64,000 bases of DNA from Anaerococcus pacaensis 9403502. Lineage in GTDB: Bacteria; Bacillota; Clostridia; Tissierellales; Peptoniphilaceae. The notes beneath the pieces were generated by a model that saw nothing but the letters and a program-made list of their open reading frames with translations, did no database searches and had not been told where the DNA came from. How positions within the stretch are numbered: the stretch's first letter is position 1; each line of letters begins with the position of its first letter. A program made the translations under genes and the position numbers. The DNA lies in assembly GCA_000308255.3 (NCBI GenBank), contig HG326664.1, forward strand, positions 274,844-338,843, read 5' to 3'. Shown here piece by piece: positions 18,536 through 25,280 of this stretch.

Positions 18536-18724
18536 ATATTGCTAATCATAATTGCGATCCGCAATAAGTACACTATGGAAGCGATATTATAAACTTTAAT
18601 GAATATGTTAATAAATTTCACTAATTACATTGTAGCCGATGGCTTTGTACACACATTGTAATTATTTATTGAGGGAAAATTTATTAATGTATTATTTTTT
18701 TGCCTTAAAATAGACAGGATAATT
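18536..18724 (+). promoter_or_regulatory. Long structured 5' leader, possible riboswitch or attenuator of unknown type
   Basis: Between the promoter and the first gene lie several precise inverted repeats. ATTGCG/CGCAAT (18551-18565) forms a hairpin with a 3-base loop. TTAATAAATTT (18608-18618) pairs perfectly with 18677-18687; nested inside are AATTACA (18623-18629) with 18657-18663, and AGCC/GGCT (18634-18644) around GAT. A U-rich run (18690-18698) follows the outer stem, as in an attenuator. A tiny open frame of 8 codons (ATG at 18687, ending TAG at 18713) with GAGGG upstream overlaps it. I do not recognise any known riboswitch class. This fills the roughly 300-base gap between the two divergent operons. 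Confidence 0.5.
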
Positions 18725-19651
18725 ATGAATTACTTAGAACATGTCAGAAATGAGTGTATTGATTGTGGTCTATGCACTAAAAACTGTCCCTTTTTATCAA
18801 AATATAATATAAATCTAGCAGAGTATACCGATAGAAATGACCTCGCCTTTTCTTGCTTTGAATGCAACAAATGTGCTAGTGTTTGTCCTAAGCATTTAAA
18901 TGGCAAGTATGTTTCTAAAGCCTTGCGTGAAAAAAATCCTTCATATAAATTTGTTAAAATCAACAAGGATTCTTATATATTCAAGAATCCACCAAAGGCT
19001 AAAGAAAAATCAAAAGACTTCCTATACTTAGGCTGCAATTTCCCAGCCTTCTATCCAGAAACGAGTCAAGCCCTTATCGATATCTTTAAGGACCATGGTT
19101 TTGATTTTTCGATTGACTGCTGCAGAAAACCAATTGCAAGTACAGGCTATCCTAATACCCATAGCCAAAGCCTTGATCAGGAAATAGAAAAGCTAGATAT
19201 AGATAGGATAGTGACAGTTTGTCCAAATTGCTATCACTTTATGCAAAATGAGTATAAAGCAGAGGTCATAAGCATATACGATTGGCTAGATGAATATAAT
19301 CTAATCCAGTATATCGACGATGATTGCAACGTATTTTTTCCATGTTCAGATAGGTACAACCGCAAGATATTTGACACTATAAAGAAAAATATCAGATCAT
19401 ATAATGACAAATACACATCTATAAACTGTTGCGGATCTGGAGGACTTGCTTCAAAAAAAGAAAGCGAGATAGCAGAAGCTATGACAAAGGCCATCAAAGA
19501 TGATAAAGTCTACACCTATTGTGCCACTTGTTCAATGAGATTTGCTGAACTTAACGAAGTCCACCATTTTCTATCAGTATTTTTAGGTATAGATGAAAAA
19601 GTAAAGACAAATTACCTGCCAAATGCATTAAAGGCAAAATTTTTCAAATAA
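18725..19651 (+). CDS. 4Fe-4S and CCG-domain protein (HdrD/LutA-like Fe-S oxidoreductase)
   Basis: 308 residues. The N-terminus is a two-cluster ferredoxin domain, CIDCGLCTKNCPF (residues 11-23) and CFECNKCASVCPKH (about 45-58). The rest has the Cys-rich signatures of the heterodisulfide-reductase D / CCG family: DCCRKPIAS, CPNCYHF, NCCGSGGLAS and YCATCSM. Such proteins usually pass electrons to disulfides or quinones. It is first in the plus-strand operon with rhodanese lipoproteins, so a role in thiol/persulfide redox chemistry is plausible but inferred. AGGA lies before the ATG. Soluble, no signal peptide. Confidence 0.8.
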   Translation: MNYLEHVRNECIDCGLCTKNCPFLSKYNINLAEYTDRNDLAFSCFECNKCASVCPKHLNGKYVSKALREKNPSYKFVKINKDSYIFKNPPKAKEKSKDFLYLGCNFPAFYPETSQALIDIFKDHGFDFSIDCCRKPIASTGYPNTHSQSLDQEIEKLDIDRIVTVCPNCYHFMQNEYKAEVISIYDWLDEYNLIQYIDDDCNVFFPCSDRYNRKIFDTIKKNIRSYNDKYTSINCCGSGGLASKKESEIAEAMTKAIKDDKVYTYCATCSMRFAELNEVHHFLSVFLGIDEKVKTNYLPNALKAKFFK

Positions 19652-19662
19652 CCGAGGAGAAC

Positions 19663-20820
19663 ATGTTGAATAAAAATTATAAAAAAGTGATTCTTGCTCT
19701 AACTATTGGGCTTGTATCACTAAATATTACAGCTTGTAACAATGAAGAGGCTAAGGCTCCTACTGAAGAAGTACAAACAGTAGAAGAACCTTCTACAGAA
19801 GTAGCAGAAACTACCCCTACAACAGAAGAGGCTGAAACTACAGAAACAGAAGATAGCAAACCAGCTGATGAAGATGCTGAAACAGAAGAAACAGCCACAA
19901 CTAATCAAGAACTAACTGATAAAGTCATTGTAGATGTTGATTATGTAAAAGACATCATCGATGGTAATGTCGCTGTTGATGACTATGTCATAGCAGAAGT
20001 TAGCTGGGGTGATTCTGAAGCTAGCCCTTCTTACCTAACTAGCCACCTACCAGGTGCTATCCACATCAATACAGATGATTTTGAAGAAGGCCCAGTTTGG
20101 AACTTCAAATCTGATGATGAAATCGTAGATTCCCTATTAAAATATGGTGTAGATAATGATACTACTCTCATTGTCTACGGCCCAGATTCAGGTGCAGCTA
20201 GAGTTGCCCTTGCAGCTATGATGGAAGGTGTCGAAAATATTAAGCTAATGGATGGCGGACTTACAGTTTGGGAAGCTAAAGGCTATGATACAGAAGATGG
20301 CGAAGTAGCTCCAGTAGCTAAAACTGATTTTGGTAGAGAATATCCAGCTCGTCCAGAACTTATAGTAAGCCTCGATGAAGCTATAGCTGATATCGAAAAC
20401 GAAGATGATGACAAGCAATATATCGCAACAGATACTTACGATGAATATACTGGTAAAATCAGTGGATACTCATATATACCAAAAGCTGGCGAACTTCCAG
20501 GTGCATTATGGGGCCATGATGAAGCTGACTACAAAAACGAAGATGGCACATATATTAGCTATGAAGATATGGTAGCCATGCTAGAAGGCGAAGGCGTAGA
20601 TATTACTAAACCAATGATCTTCTACTGCGGTACCGGCTGGAGAGCAGCACTTCCTATGCTAAGATTCTACGATAATGGCATCGAAACAAAACTATTTGAT
20701 GGTGGCTGGAACGAATGGCAAATGCACGATGAATTACTTGCTCAAGTAGGAGATCCTAGAGAAGGATCTGAACTTATACCAGTAGGTGATTTATCAAATG
20801 AAAAAGCCCAAGGATACTAA
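19663..20820 (+). CDS. Rhodanese-domain lipoprotein, thiosulfate sulfurtransferase type
   Basis: 385 residues. An N-terminal signal peptide ends in a lipobox with Cys at residue 25 (NITAC), so it is lipid-anchored outside the membrane. An acidic Thr/Glu-rich linker (about 27-85) leads to tandem rhodanese folds as in thiosulfate sulfurtransferase. The first lacks the catalytic Cys (VYGPDSGAAR at the loop); the second has FYCGTGWRAA, with the active Cys in a 6-residue loop. It probably moves sulfane sulfur extracellularly; donor and acceptor are unknown. Last codons overlap a membrane-protein frame starting at 20798. SD GAGGAGA precedes the start. Confidence 0.85.
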   Translation: MLNKNYKKVILALTIGLVSLNITACNNEEAKAPTEEVQTVEEPSTEVAETTPTTEEAETTETEDSKPADEDAETEETATTNQELTDKVIVDVDYVKDIIDGNVAVDDYVIAEVSWGDSEASPSYLTSHLPGAIHINTDDFEEGPVWNFKSDDEIVDSLLKYGVDNDTTLIVYGPDSGAARVALAAMMEGVENIKLMDGGLTVWEAKGYDTEDGEVAPVAKTDFGREYPARPELIVSLDEAIADIENEDDDKQYIATDTYDEYTGKISGYSYIPKAGELPGALWGHDEADYKNEDGTYISYEDMVAMLEGEGVDITKPMIFYCGTGWRAALPMLRFYDNGIETKLFDGGWNEWQMHDELLAQVGDPREGSELIPVGDLSNEKAQGY

Positions 20821-21169
20821 AAATAAAGTTTTTACAGTCATTGAGCTTATCCTTCTCTTGGGGCTGGTAGTCCTCGACTATTTCACCCGCAAGAGAATGG
20901 GCGCTATGAGAACTGTTCTATTTTATAACTACAAGTTCGAAAACCAATATAATATAAAGGCTATATTTATAGTAATAGCTATATTATTTATAGTTGCAAG
21001 CTTTTACACTTGCTATAAATATCACAAAATTTCTATAAAAAACCTTGTAATTCCGTTAATAATGATTATAATATTAATTGGAAATTTCAAAAGGTTAAAA
21101 CTTATGAAATATATCACATTAGTAGTATTAACTATAATACAGATACTACAAATTATTAAGGAGAGAGAT
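20798..21169 (+). CDS. Four-helix membrane segment reading in frame into the next rhodanese lipoprotein
   Basis: From the ATG at 20798 (a GTG 12 bases upstream is also possible) an open frame of 124 codons encodes four likely membrane helices (VFTVIELILLLGLVVLDYF, IKAIFIVIAILFIVASF, NLVIPLIMIIILIG, ITLVVLTIIQILQII). It has no stop of its own: it continues in the same frame through the ATG at 21170 into the lipoprotein. It overlaps the end of the preceding gene by 23 bases, with AGTAGGTGA upstream as a weak SD. It could be a membrane protein fused to the rhodanese, or an in-frame relic whose stop was lost. Unrecognised family. Confidence 0.5.
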
Positions 21170-21973
21170 ATGAAATATTCAAACAAAGCACTTGCCCTAC
21201 TATTAGTAGGTGGATTTACACTAGTTGGTTGTAATAACGCTAATCAAACAGCAGAAAATGCACCAGCTACTGAGACAACTGAGCCAGCTGAAACTACTGA
21301 GACAACTGAGCCAGCTGAAACTACTGAAACAACTGAAACAGCAGCAGCAAATTACAATGAAATTACAGGTGAAGAACTAGATAAGATCGAAGAAGATGAC
21401 AAAGAAAAAGAAAATTATCTAGTAATCGATGTTAGAGATGCTGATAAATACGCAGAAGGCCACATCAAACACGCTCTATCTATCCCAGAATCTGAACTTG
21501 CTGATAGAATTTCTGAAATCGAAGACTTTAAAGGTTCTGATGTAGTAGTTTACGCTGATACTGCAGCAAATTCTGCCGCAGCAGCTCAAACATTAGCTGA
21601 TAATGGTTTTACAAAAGTTCATAATGCAGCAGGCCTTGATGAATTTACTTACACAACAAATACAAAAGCAAGAACAGCACTTCCAGAAGAATTCAAAGAA
21701 TTAGCAGCAAGCGGTGACTACACAATCGTTGACGTACGTGATCCAGAAGATTACAACAAAGGTACCATGCCTGGTGCAATCAACGTACCAGTAGATCAAG
21801 CAGAAGAACTTGTACCAACACTTCCAACAGACAAACCATTCCTAACATACTGCTATTCTGGTAACAGATCATGGAAAGTAGCAAATATGCTTGCTGAAGA
21901 AGGACATGAAGTTATCAATGCATGGGATGGAACTAAAGAATACGACGGATACGATCTATCAGAAGCTAACTAG
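21170..21973 (+). CDS. Rhodanese-domain lipoprotein with two rhodanese folds
   Basis: Start chosen at the ATG at 21170 because AAGGAGAG lies at proper distance and the next residues form a signal peptide with lipobox LVGC (Cys about residue 20). Then come a Thr/Glu/Pro linker built of 9-residue repeats (ETTEPAETT) and two rhodanese domains. The first has VIDVRDADKYAEGHI but its catalytic loop is YADTAANS, without Cys; the second has VDVRDPEDYNKGTMPGA and the active loop YCYSGNRS. So, like its neighbour, it has one dead and one live site. 267 aa. Extracellular, lipid-anchored sulfur transfer is inferred. Confidence 0.85.
   Translation: MKYSNKALALLLVGGFTLVGCNNANQTAENAPATETTEPAETTETTEPAETTETTETAAANYNEITGEELDKIEEDDKEKENYLVIDVRDADKYAEGHIKHALSIPESELADRISEIEDFKGSDVVVYADTAANSAAAAQTLADNGFTKVHNAAGLDEFTYTTNTKARTALPEEFKELAASGDYTIVDVRDPEDYNKGTMPGAINVPVDQAEELVPTLPTDKPFLTYCYSGNRSWKVANMLAEEGHEVINAWDGTKEYDGYDLSEAN
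21272..21325 (+). repeat. 27-base tandem repeat in the lipoprotein linker
   Basis: Two perfect adjacent copies of a 27-base unit encoding ETTEPAETT, followed by a partial degenerate copy. Such in-frame repeats can change copy number by slippage and vary linker length without frameshift. Confidence 0.85.
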
Positions 21974-21983
21974 GAACTAGCTA

Positions 21984-22715
21984 ATGGATCATAAAAACGA
22001 CAGAGTAGAGAGGATAGAAGACACTCGAGTTAAAAAGAGTGGCAAGATTGCTATCCTCCTCCCTATTGGGATCCTTATATTAGCTTATCTACTTATCCCT
22101 GCCTTTAGAGAAGGGGTAAACGGGGCTATTAGCGCCCTAAAAAATGGTGGTCTTTCTGGAGTAATAGAATATATTAGAAGTTTTGGTAAAGCTGCAGCTG
22201 TAGTATCATTTTGTCTGATGCTACTCCAATCTGTTATAGCACCTATACCTGCAGTTCTAATCACTCTAGCCAATGCAGCTATTTTTGGCTGGGTCAAAGG
22301 AGCTATCCTATCATGGACATCTGCCATGGCTGGTGCTGCATTATGTTTTTTCATAGCGCGCGCCCTAGGCCGTGATGCAGTTATTAGCCTAACTAGTGAA
22401 AATGCCCTAGACAATATAGAAGAATTCTTTGCCAAATACGGCAAGCACACTATCCTTATTGCAAGACTCTTACCCTTCATATCATTTGATATCGTAAGTT
22501 ATGCAGCAGGCCTTACATCTATGGGCTTTTGGGGATTCTTTTTAGCTACAGGCTTAGGACAATTGCCTGCTACTATCATCTATTCTTACACAGGTGGAGA
22601 ATTAGATGGTGGTGCTCGTGGCATCCTAATCTTTGTAGTAGTATTCTCAATACTGTTCGTAGCCGGAGTCGCATTCAGGAAATACTATAATGACAAACAC
22701 AAAACAAATTTCTAA
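21984..22715 (+). CDS. TVP38/TMEM64 (DedA-related) membrane protein
   Basis: 243 residues with about six hydrophobic segments, the first at residues 21-40. The central SNARE-associated/VTT core is visible: QSVIAPIPAVLITLANAAIFG, GAILSWTSAMAGAALCFFIAR and the family-typical FAKYGKHTILIARLLPFISFD, followed by SYAAGLTSMGFWGFFLAT. VTT/DedA proteins are linked to lipid scrambling and envelope homeostasis. It follows the second rhodanese gene by 10 bases and overlaps the next TVP38 gene by 26 bases. Confidence 0.88.
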   Translation: MDHKNDRVERIEDTRVKKSGKIAILLPIGILILAYLLIPAFREGVNGAISALKNGGLSGVIEYIRSFGKAAAVVSFCLMLLQSVIAPIPAVLITLANAAIFGWVKGAILSWTSAMAGAALCFFIARALGRDAVISLTSENALDNIEEFFAKYGKHTILIARLLPFISFDIVSYAAGLTSMGFWGFFLATGLGQLPATIIYSYTGGELDGGARGILIFVVVFSILFVAGVAFRKYYNDKHKTNF

Positions 22716-23361
22716 GATTATAAAAGCTATCCTCGTGATAGCTTTTGTTATATGGTTAAATCAATATGTAAATATAGACATGCTACAGGCTAGGATAATG
22801 AGCTTTGGAGCACTCGCACCTCTTGTATATATCATCCTATATACTGTCCTCCCTGCCCTATTTTTCCCAGCTATAAGCCTCGTAGTCCTAGCTGGTCTAC
22901 TCTTTGGCTTCTATCAAGGCCTAGTGTATACAGCCATAGCTGTGGTAACCAACACTATCTTTATGTATTTAATCAGCAATAAATTAGCTAAAGAAAAAAT
23001 AGCAAATACAGTTCGCGGTAAATTACCAAAAAAATACTACGATCTAATCTACAGCAAAAATCAAAAGGTACTTGTGACTACATTTTTTGTAGCTAGATTT
23101 ATACCAGTGATTCCTTATATATTGGTAAATTATCTAGCAGGCCTCACTGAGATTAACTTTTTCTATTATCTCATTACTACCATAGTAGGAGTTATCCCAT
23201 GGATGATGGTATACTTAAATATCGGAGCCAATGTCGGCGATGTGACTAGCAAGGAATTTATGTTTTCAGTTATCATTCTTGTCGTATTTACTATCCTATC
23301 ACTCGTAGCTAAAAATATAATCGAGAAGAAAAATGGTATCAATAATAATCCCGACCTATAA
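22690..23361 (+). CDS. Second TVP38/TMEM64 membrane protein
   Basis: 223 residues, again a VTT-domain protein: VYIILYTVLPALFFPAISLVV, GLLFGFYQGLVYT and the conserved FFVARFIPVIPYILVNYLAGL. It starts inside the end of its paralogue (26-base overlap) and its own 3' end overlaps the glycosyltransferase gene by 29 bases, so the three are translationally coupled. Having two divergent VTT proteins in tandem suggests a heteromeric or asymmetric lipid-handling role; that is inference. Confidence 0.88.
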   Translation: MTNTKQISKIIKAILVIAFVIWLNQYVNIDMLQARIMSFGALAPLVYIILYTVLPALFFPAISLVVLAGLLFGFYQGLVYTAIAVVTNTIFMYLISNKLAKEKIANTVRGKLPKKYYDLIYSKNQKVLVTTFFVARFIPVIPYILVNYLAGLTEINFFYYLITTIVGVIPWMMVYLNIGANVGDVTSKEFMFSVIILVVFTILSLVAKNIIEKKNGINNNPDL

Positions 23362-23986
23362 TGAGATAGATAATATAGAAAAAATCGAGGCTGTACTTGC
23401 TAATATGGACGGAGACTTCGAGGTCATCTTTACAGATGGTTACAGCACTGATGGGACTTTTGATAGAATATCTTATCCAAAGATCCAGGAGACAAAAACC
23501 AGGGCCCTACAGATGAATGCTGCTGCTAAATACGCTAAAGGAGATTACTTATTCTTTTTACATTGTGATAGTATAATAGGCCGAGATGCCGTCATTCACA
23601 TAGAATCTAGTGGCTTAGAGTGTGGGTGTTTTACTCTAAAATTTATGCCTACTAATTTCATAATGAAATGGGGCGAACTTTTTTCAAATATAAGAGTCCG
23701 AATGAACCATATTGCCTTTGGTGACCAGGGGATTTTTATAAAAAGAGATCTATTTAATCAAATGGGTGGCTATAGGGAAATCCCCCTCATGGAAGACTTA
23801 GCAATATCTGCAGACTTGATGGATCTGGGCTATAAAATCAAGCAAATTGATTATCCTATTATTACTTCAACTAGAAGATTTGAAGGTAAGCCTATTAGGG
23901 TCGGTATAAAGATGAAAAAACTCCAAAAGATGTTTAGAGCAGGCTACCCAATCGAAAAAATCGCTGAAATATACAATAACATGTAA
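23333..23986 (+). CDS. Family 2 glycosyltransferase, TIGR04283 type (rSAM/selenodomain-associated transferase 2)
   Basis: 217-residue GT-A glycosyltransferase. SIIIPTYNEIDNIEKIE (residues 3-19) is the nucleotide-binding strand, RALQMNAAAKYAKGDYLFFLHCDS carries the DxD-equivalent region as HCDS (Asp kept, Cys where Ala is usual), and FGDQGIFIKRDLFNQMGGY with LMEDLAIS is the characteristic second half. This pattern is that of TIGR04283, a family named for co-occurrence with ArsS-like radical SAM proteins. A true ArsS lies at 39-40 kb in this window. Sugar and acceptor are unknown. Last gene of the plus operon. Confidence 0.85.
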   Translation: MVSIIIPTYNEIDNIEKIEAVLANMDGDFEVIFTDGYSTDGTFDRISYPKIQETKTRALQMNAAAKYAKGDYLFFLHCDSIIGRDAVIHIESSGLECGCFTLKFMPTNFIMKWGELFSNIRVRMNHIAFGDQGIFIKRDLFNQMGGYREIPLMEDLAISADLMDLGYKIKQIDYPIITSTRRFEGKPIRVGIKMKKLQKMFRAGYPIEKIAEIYNNM

Positions 23987-24013
23987 AAAGCTGGCTTTAT
24001 CTGCCAGCTTTTT
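23985..24013. terminator. Bidirectional intrinsic terminator
   Basis: AAAAAGCTGGC and GCCAGCTTTTT form a perfect 11-bp stem with a 7-base loop, giving a T run on either strand. It separates the convergent glycosyltransferase and nucleoside hydrolase genes and overlaps the ends of both. Confidence 0.9.
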
Positions 24014-24821
24014 CTATTACGTCAACTATAAATGCCATAGCATTTATATCTTCATTTATTTGTGGTAAATTTACAGTCTTATCATCTCCATCGGCCAAAT
24101 ATCCATAAAAAAGATTCTCATCAACCTTGATATTTTTTTCATGATCTGTGAAAAATTCTGGATTGGTAATATAAAGAGCAGCAAGTGCATCCCAGACTAC
24201 TAGCTCTCGTTCTCCAAATTCATCGAGGAATTCATCAGTCATTCTCAGAAGTGATGGCTTAAGATAGTTCATAAAGCGGGAATTATACTCTGGATTGCGG
24301 TCTACCCTATAGCGATGGGCCATGCAGTTATTTCCAGTGATGATATCAGCTTTCTTTACTCTTTCTAAGATATATCGGGTAGATAAATAGTCAATGCTAA
24401 GGTTTAGCTCCCTCATTACTTTTTTGTTAAACTGGAGCTTTTCTGTTATCCCACCCATGGCTACAAAGCCAGCTAGCTTATTAGGATCCATACCTAGGGA
24501 GATGGCCTTTTGGGTATTGGTGGTAGCTCCTAGCGATAAGATGATAATATCATCGTTATTTTCTACTTCTTCCTTGATAGCATAGGCTGCTTCATGTGGG
24601 TATATACCGCCCTTATAAAGGGGCACATCGATATCTAAATCGCTAAGCATCTTAGCAGTCGCATTATATGTCACATCCTCATCATTGTTGCCAAATGTAG
24701 TAGTAATCATCCTCACATCGACATCATCACATGACAATAGATAAAATACGGCAAAGGCATCGTCCATATCACAATCAGTCACATCTATAGTACAATCTGT
24801 ATCAATTATTACTTTTTTCAA
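23997..24821 (-). CDS. Nucleoside hydrolase family protein with an altered metal-binding loop
   Basis: Nucleoside hydrolases cleave the N-glycosidic bond of ribonucleosides with a calcium bound by an N-terminal Asp cluster. Here the cluster is stretched: VIIDTDCTIDVTDCDMDDAFAV has D7, D9, then D20-D21, where the family has DTDxGxDDA. The insert of about six residues brings in Cys10 and Cys17. TTTFGN, LYKGG, ILSLGATTN and FVAMGG are the other family blocks, and VVWDALAALY the C-terminal metal-ligand Asp. 274 aa is short for the family (about 310). It lies 21 bases after a Cys-rich redox gene. In an arsenosugar pathway it could remove adenine from deoxyadenosyl-arsenicals (inference). Confidence 0.8.
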   Translation of the reverse strand: MKKVIIDTDCTIDVTDCDMDDAFAVFYLLSCDDVDVRMITTTFGNNDEDVTYNATAKMLSDLDIDVPLYKGGIYPHEAAYAIKEEVENNDDIIILSLGATTNTQKAISLGMDPNKLAGFVAMGGITEKLQFNKKVMRELNLSIDYLSTRYILERVKKADIITGNNCMAHRYRVDRNPEYNSRFMNYLKPSLLRMTDEFLDEFGERELVVWDALAALYITNPEFFTDHEKNIKVDENLFYGYLADGDDKTVNLPQINEDINAMAFIVDVIEKAGR

Positions 24822-24842
24822 AACATCTCCATATTCCGCTAA

Positions 24843-25280
24843 TTAAAGCCTATCACCATTTTTTTGTATGATGTCTTCTGTGATTTCGATTGCATGTGGA
24901 ATGCATGCCCCGCATACTGTTTCAAGCTTGCCCTCATCTAGGGCCCTTTGCATATCGTTATTGATATTAAAACCAATTAGGTCTACGCACTTAGTAGATT
25001 TCATTTTTTCATTGAATCTTTCAGTGAGTTCTTCGGTAAGCTTTTTTAGTTTCATCCTGTCTTCAAAGTCGAGTGTACCATACTTTAGGCCAAGAGCCAT
25101 ATATGCTCCGGTGAGGGCCCCGCATGTGTCGGCCTTATACATACCCATCTCAAATGGTGTTGCGATTTTCATAGCAGTTTCTTCATCCATGCCCATTTCT
25201 GAGGCAAAGTATGAGAAAACTGTCTGGGTGCAGTTGAACTCTCTTTCTAAATAACTATTAATTTTATCAGTATCCATCAT
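24843..25280 (-). CDS. C_GCAxxG_C_C family redox protein
   Basis: 145-residue (or 144, since ATGATG offers two starts and GAGAGG is better spaced for the second at 25277) Cys-rich protein. CTQTVFSYFA, DTCGALTGAYMALGL, STKCVDLIG and ETVCGACIPHAIEI give the spaced Cys pattern of the family, thought to carry a redox cofactor or disulfide. Function is not established. It overlaps the DUF2064-kinase fusion by 14 bases. Confidence 0.85.
   Translation of the reverse strand: MMDTDKINSYLEREFNCTQTVFSYFASEMGMDEETAMKIATPFEMGMYKADTCGALTGAYMALGLKYGTLDFEDRMKLKKLTEELTERFNEKMKSTKCVDLIGFNINNDMQRALDEGKLETVCGACIPHAIEITEDIIQKNGDRL

Noticed and set aside
18536..18724. Known riboswitch classes (SAM, fluoride, guanidine, T-box) for the leader
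   Set aside because: None of their core words (for example the T-box AGGGTGGNACCGCG or the fluoride GGCGAUG-type core) is present.
21272..21325. The tandem repeat as a mobile or regulatory repeat
   Set aside because: It is in frame and encodes a Thr/Glu/Pro linker; it is best seen as linker expansion.
20786..21973. A single gene from GTG 20786 to 21973
   Set aside because: A strong SD, ATG and full lipoprotein signal peptide at 21170 make an independent start more likely; the in-frame joining is reported as a finding instead.
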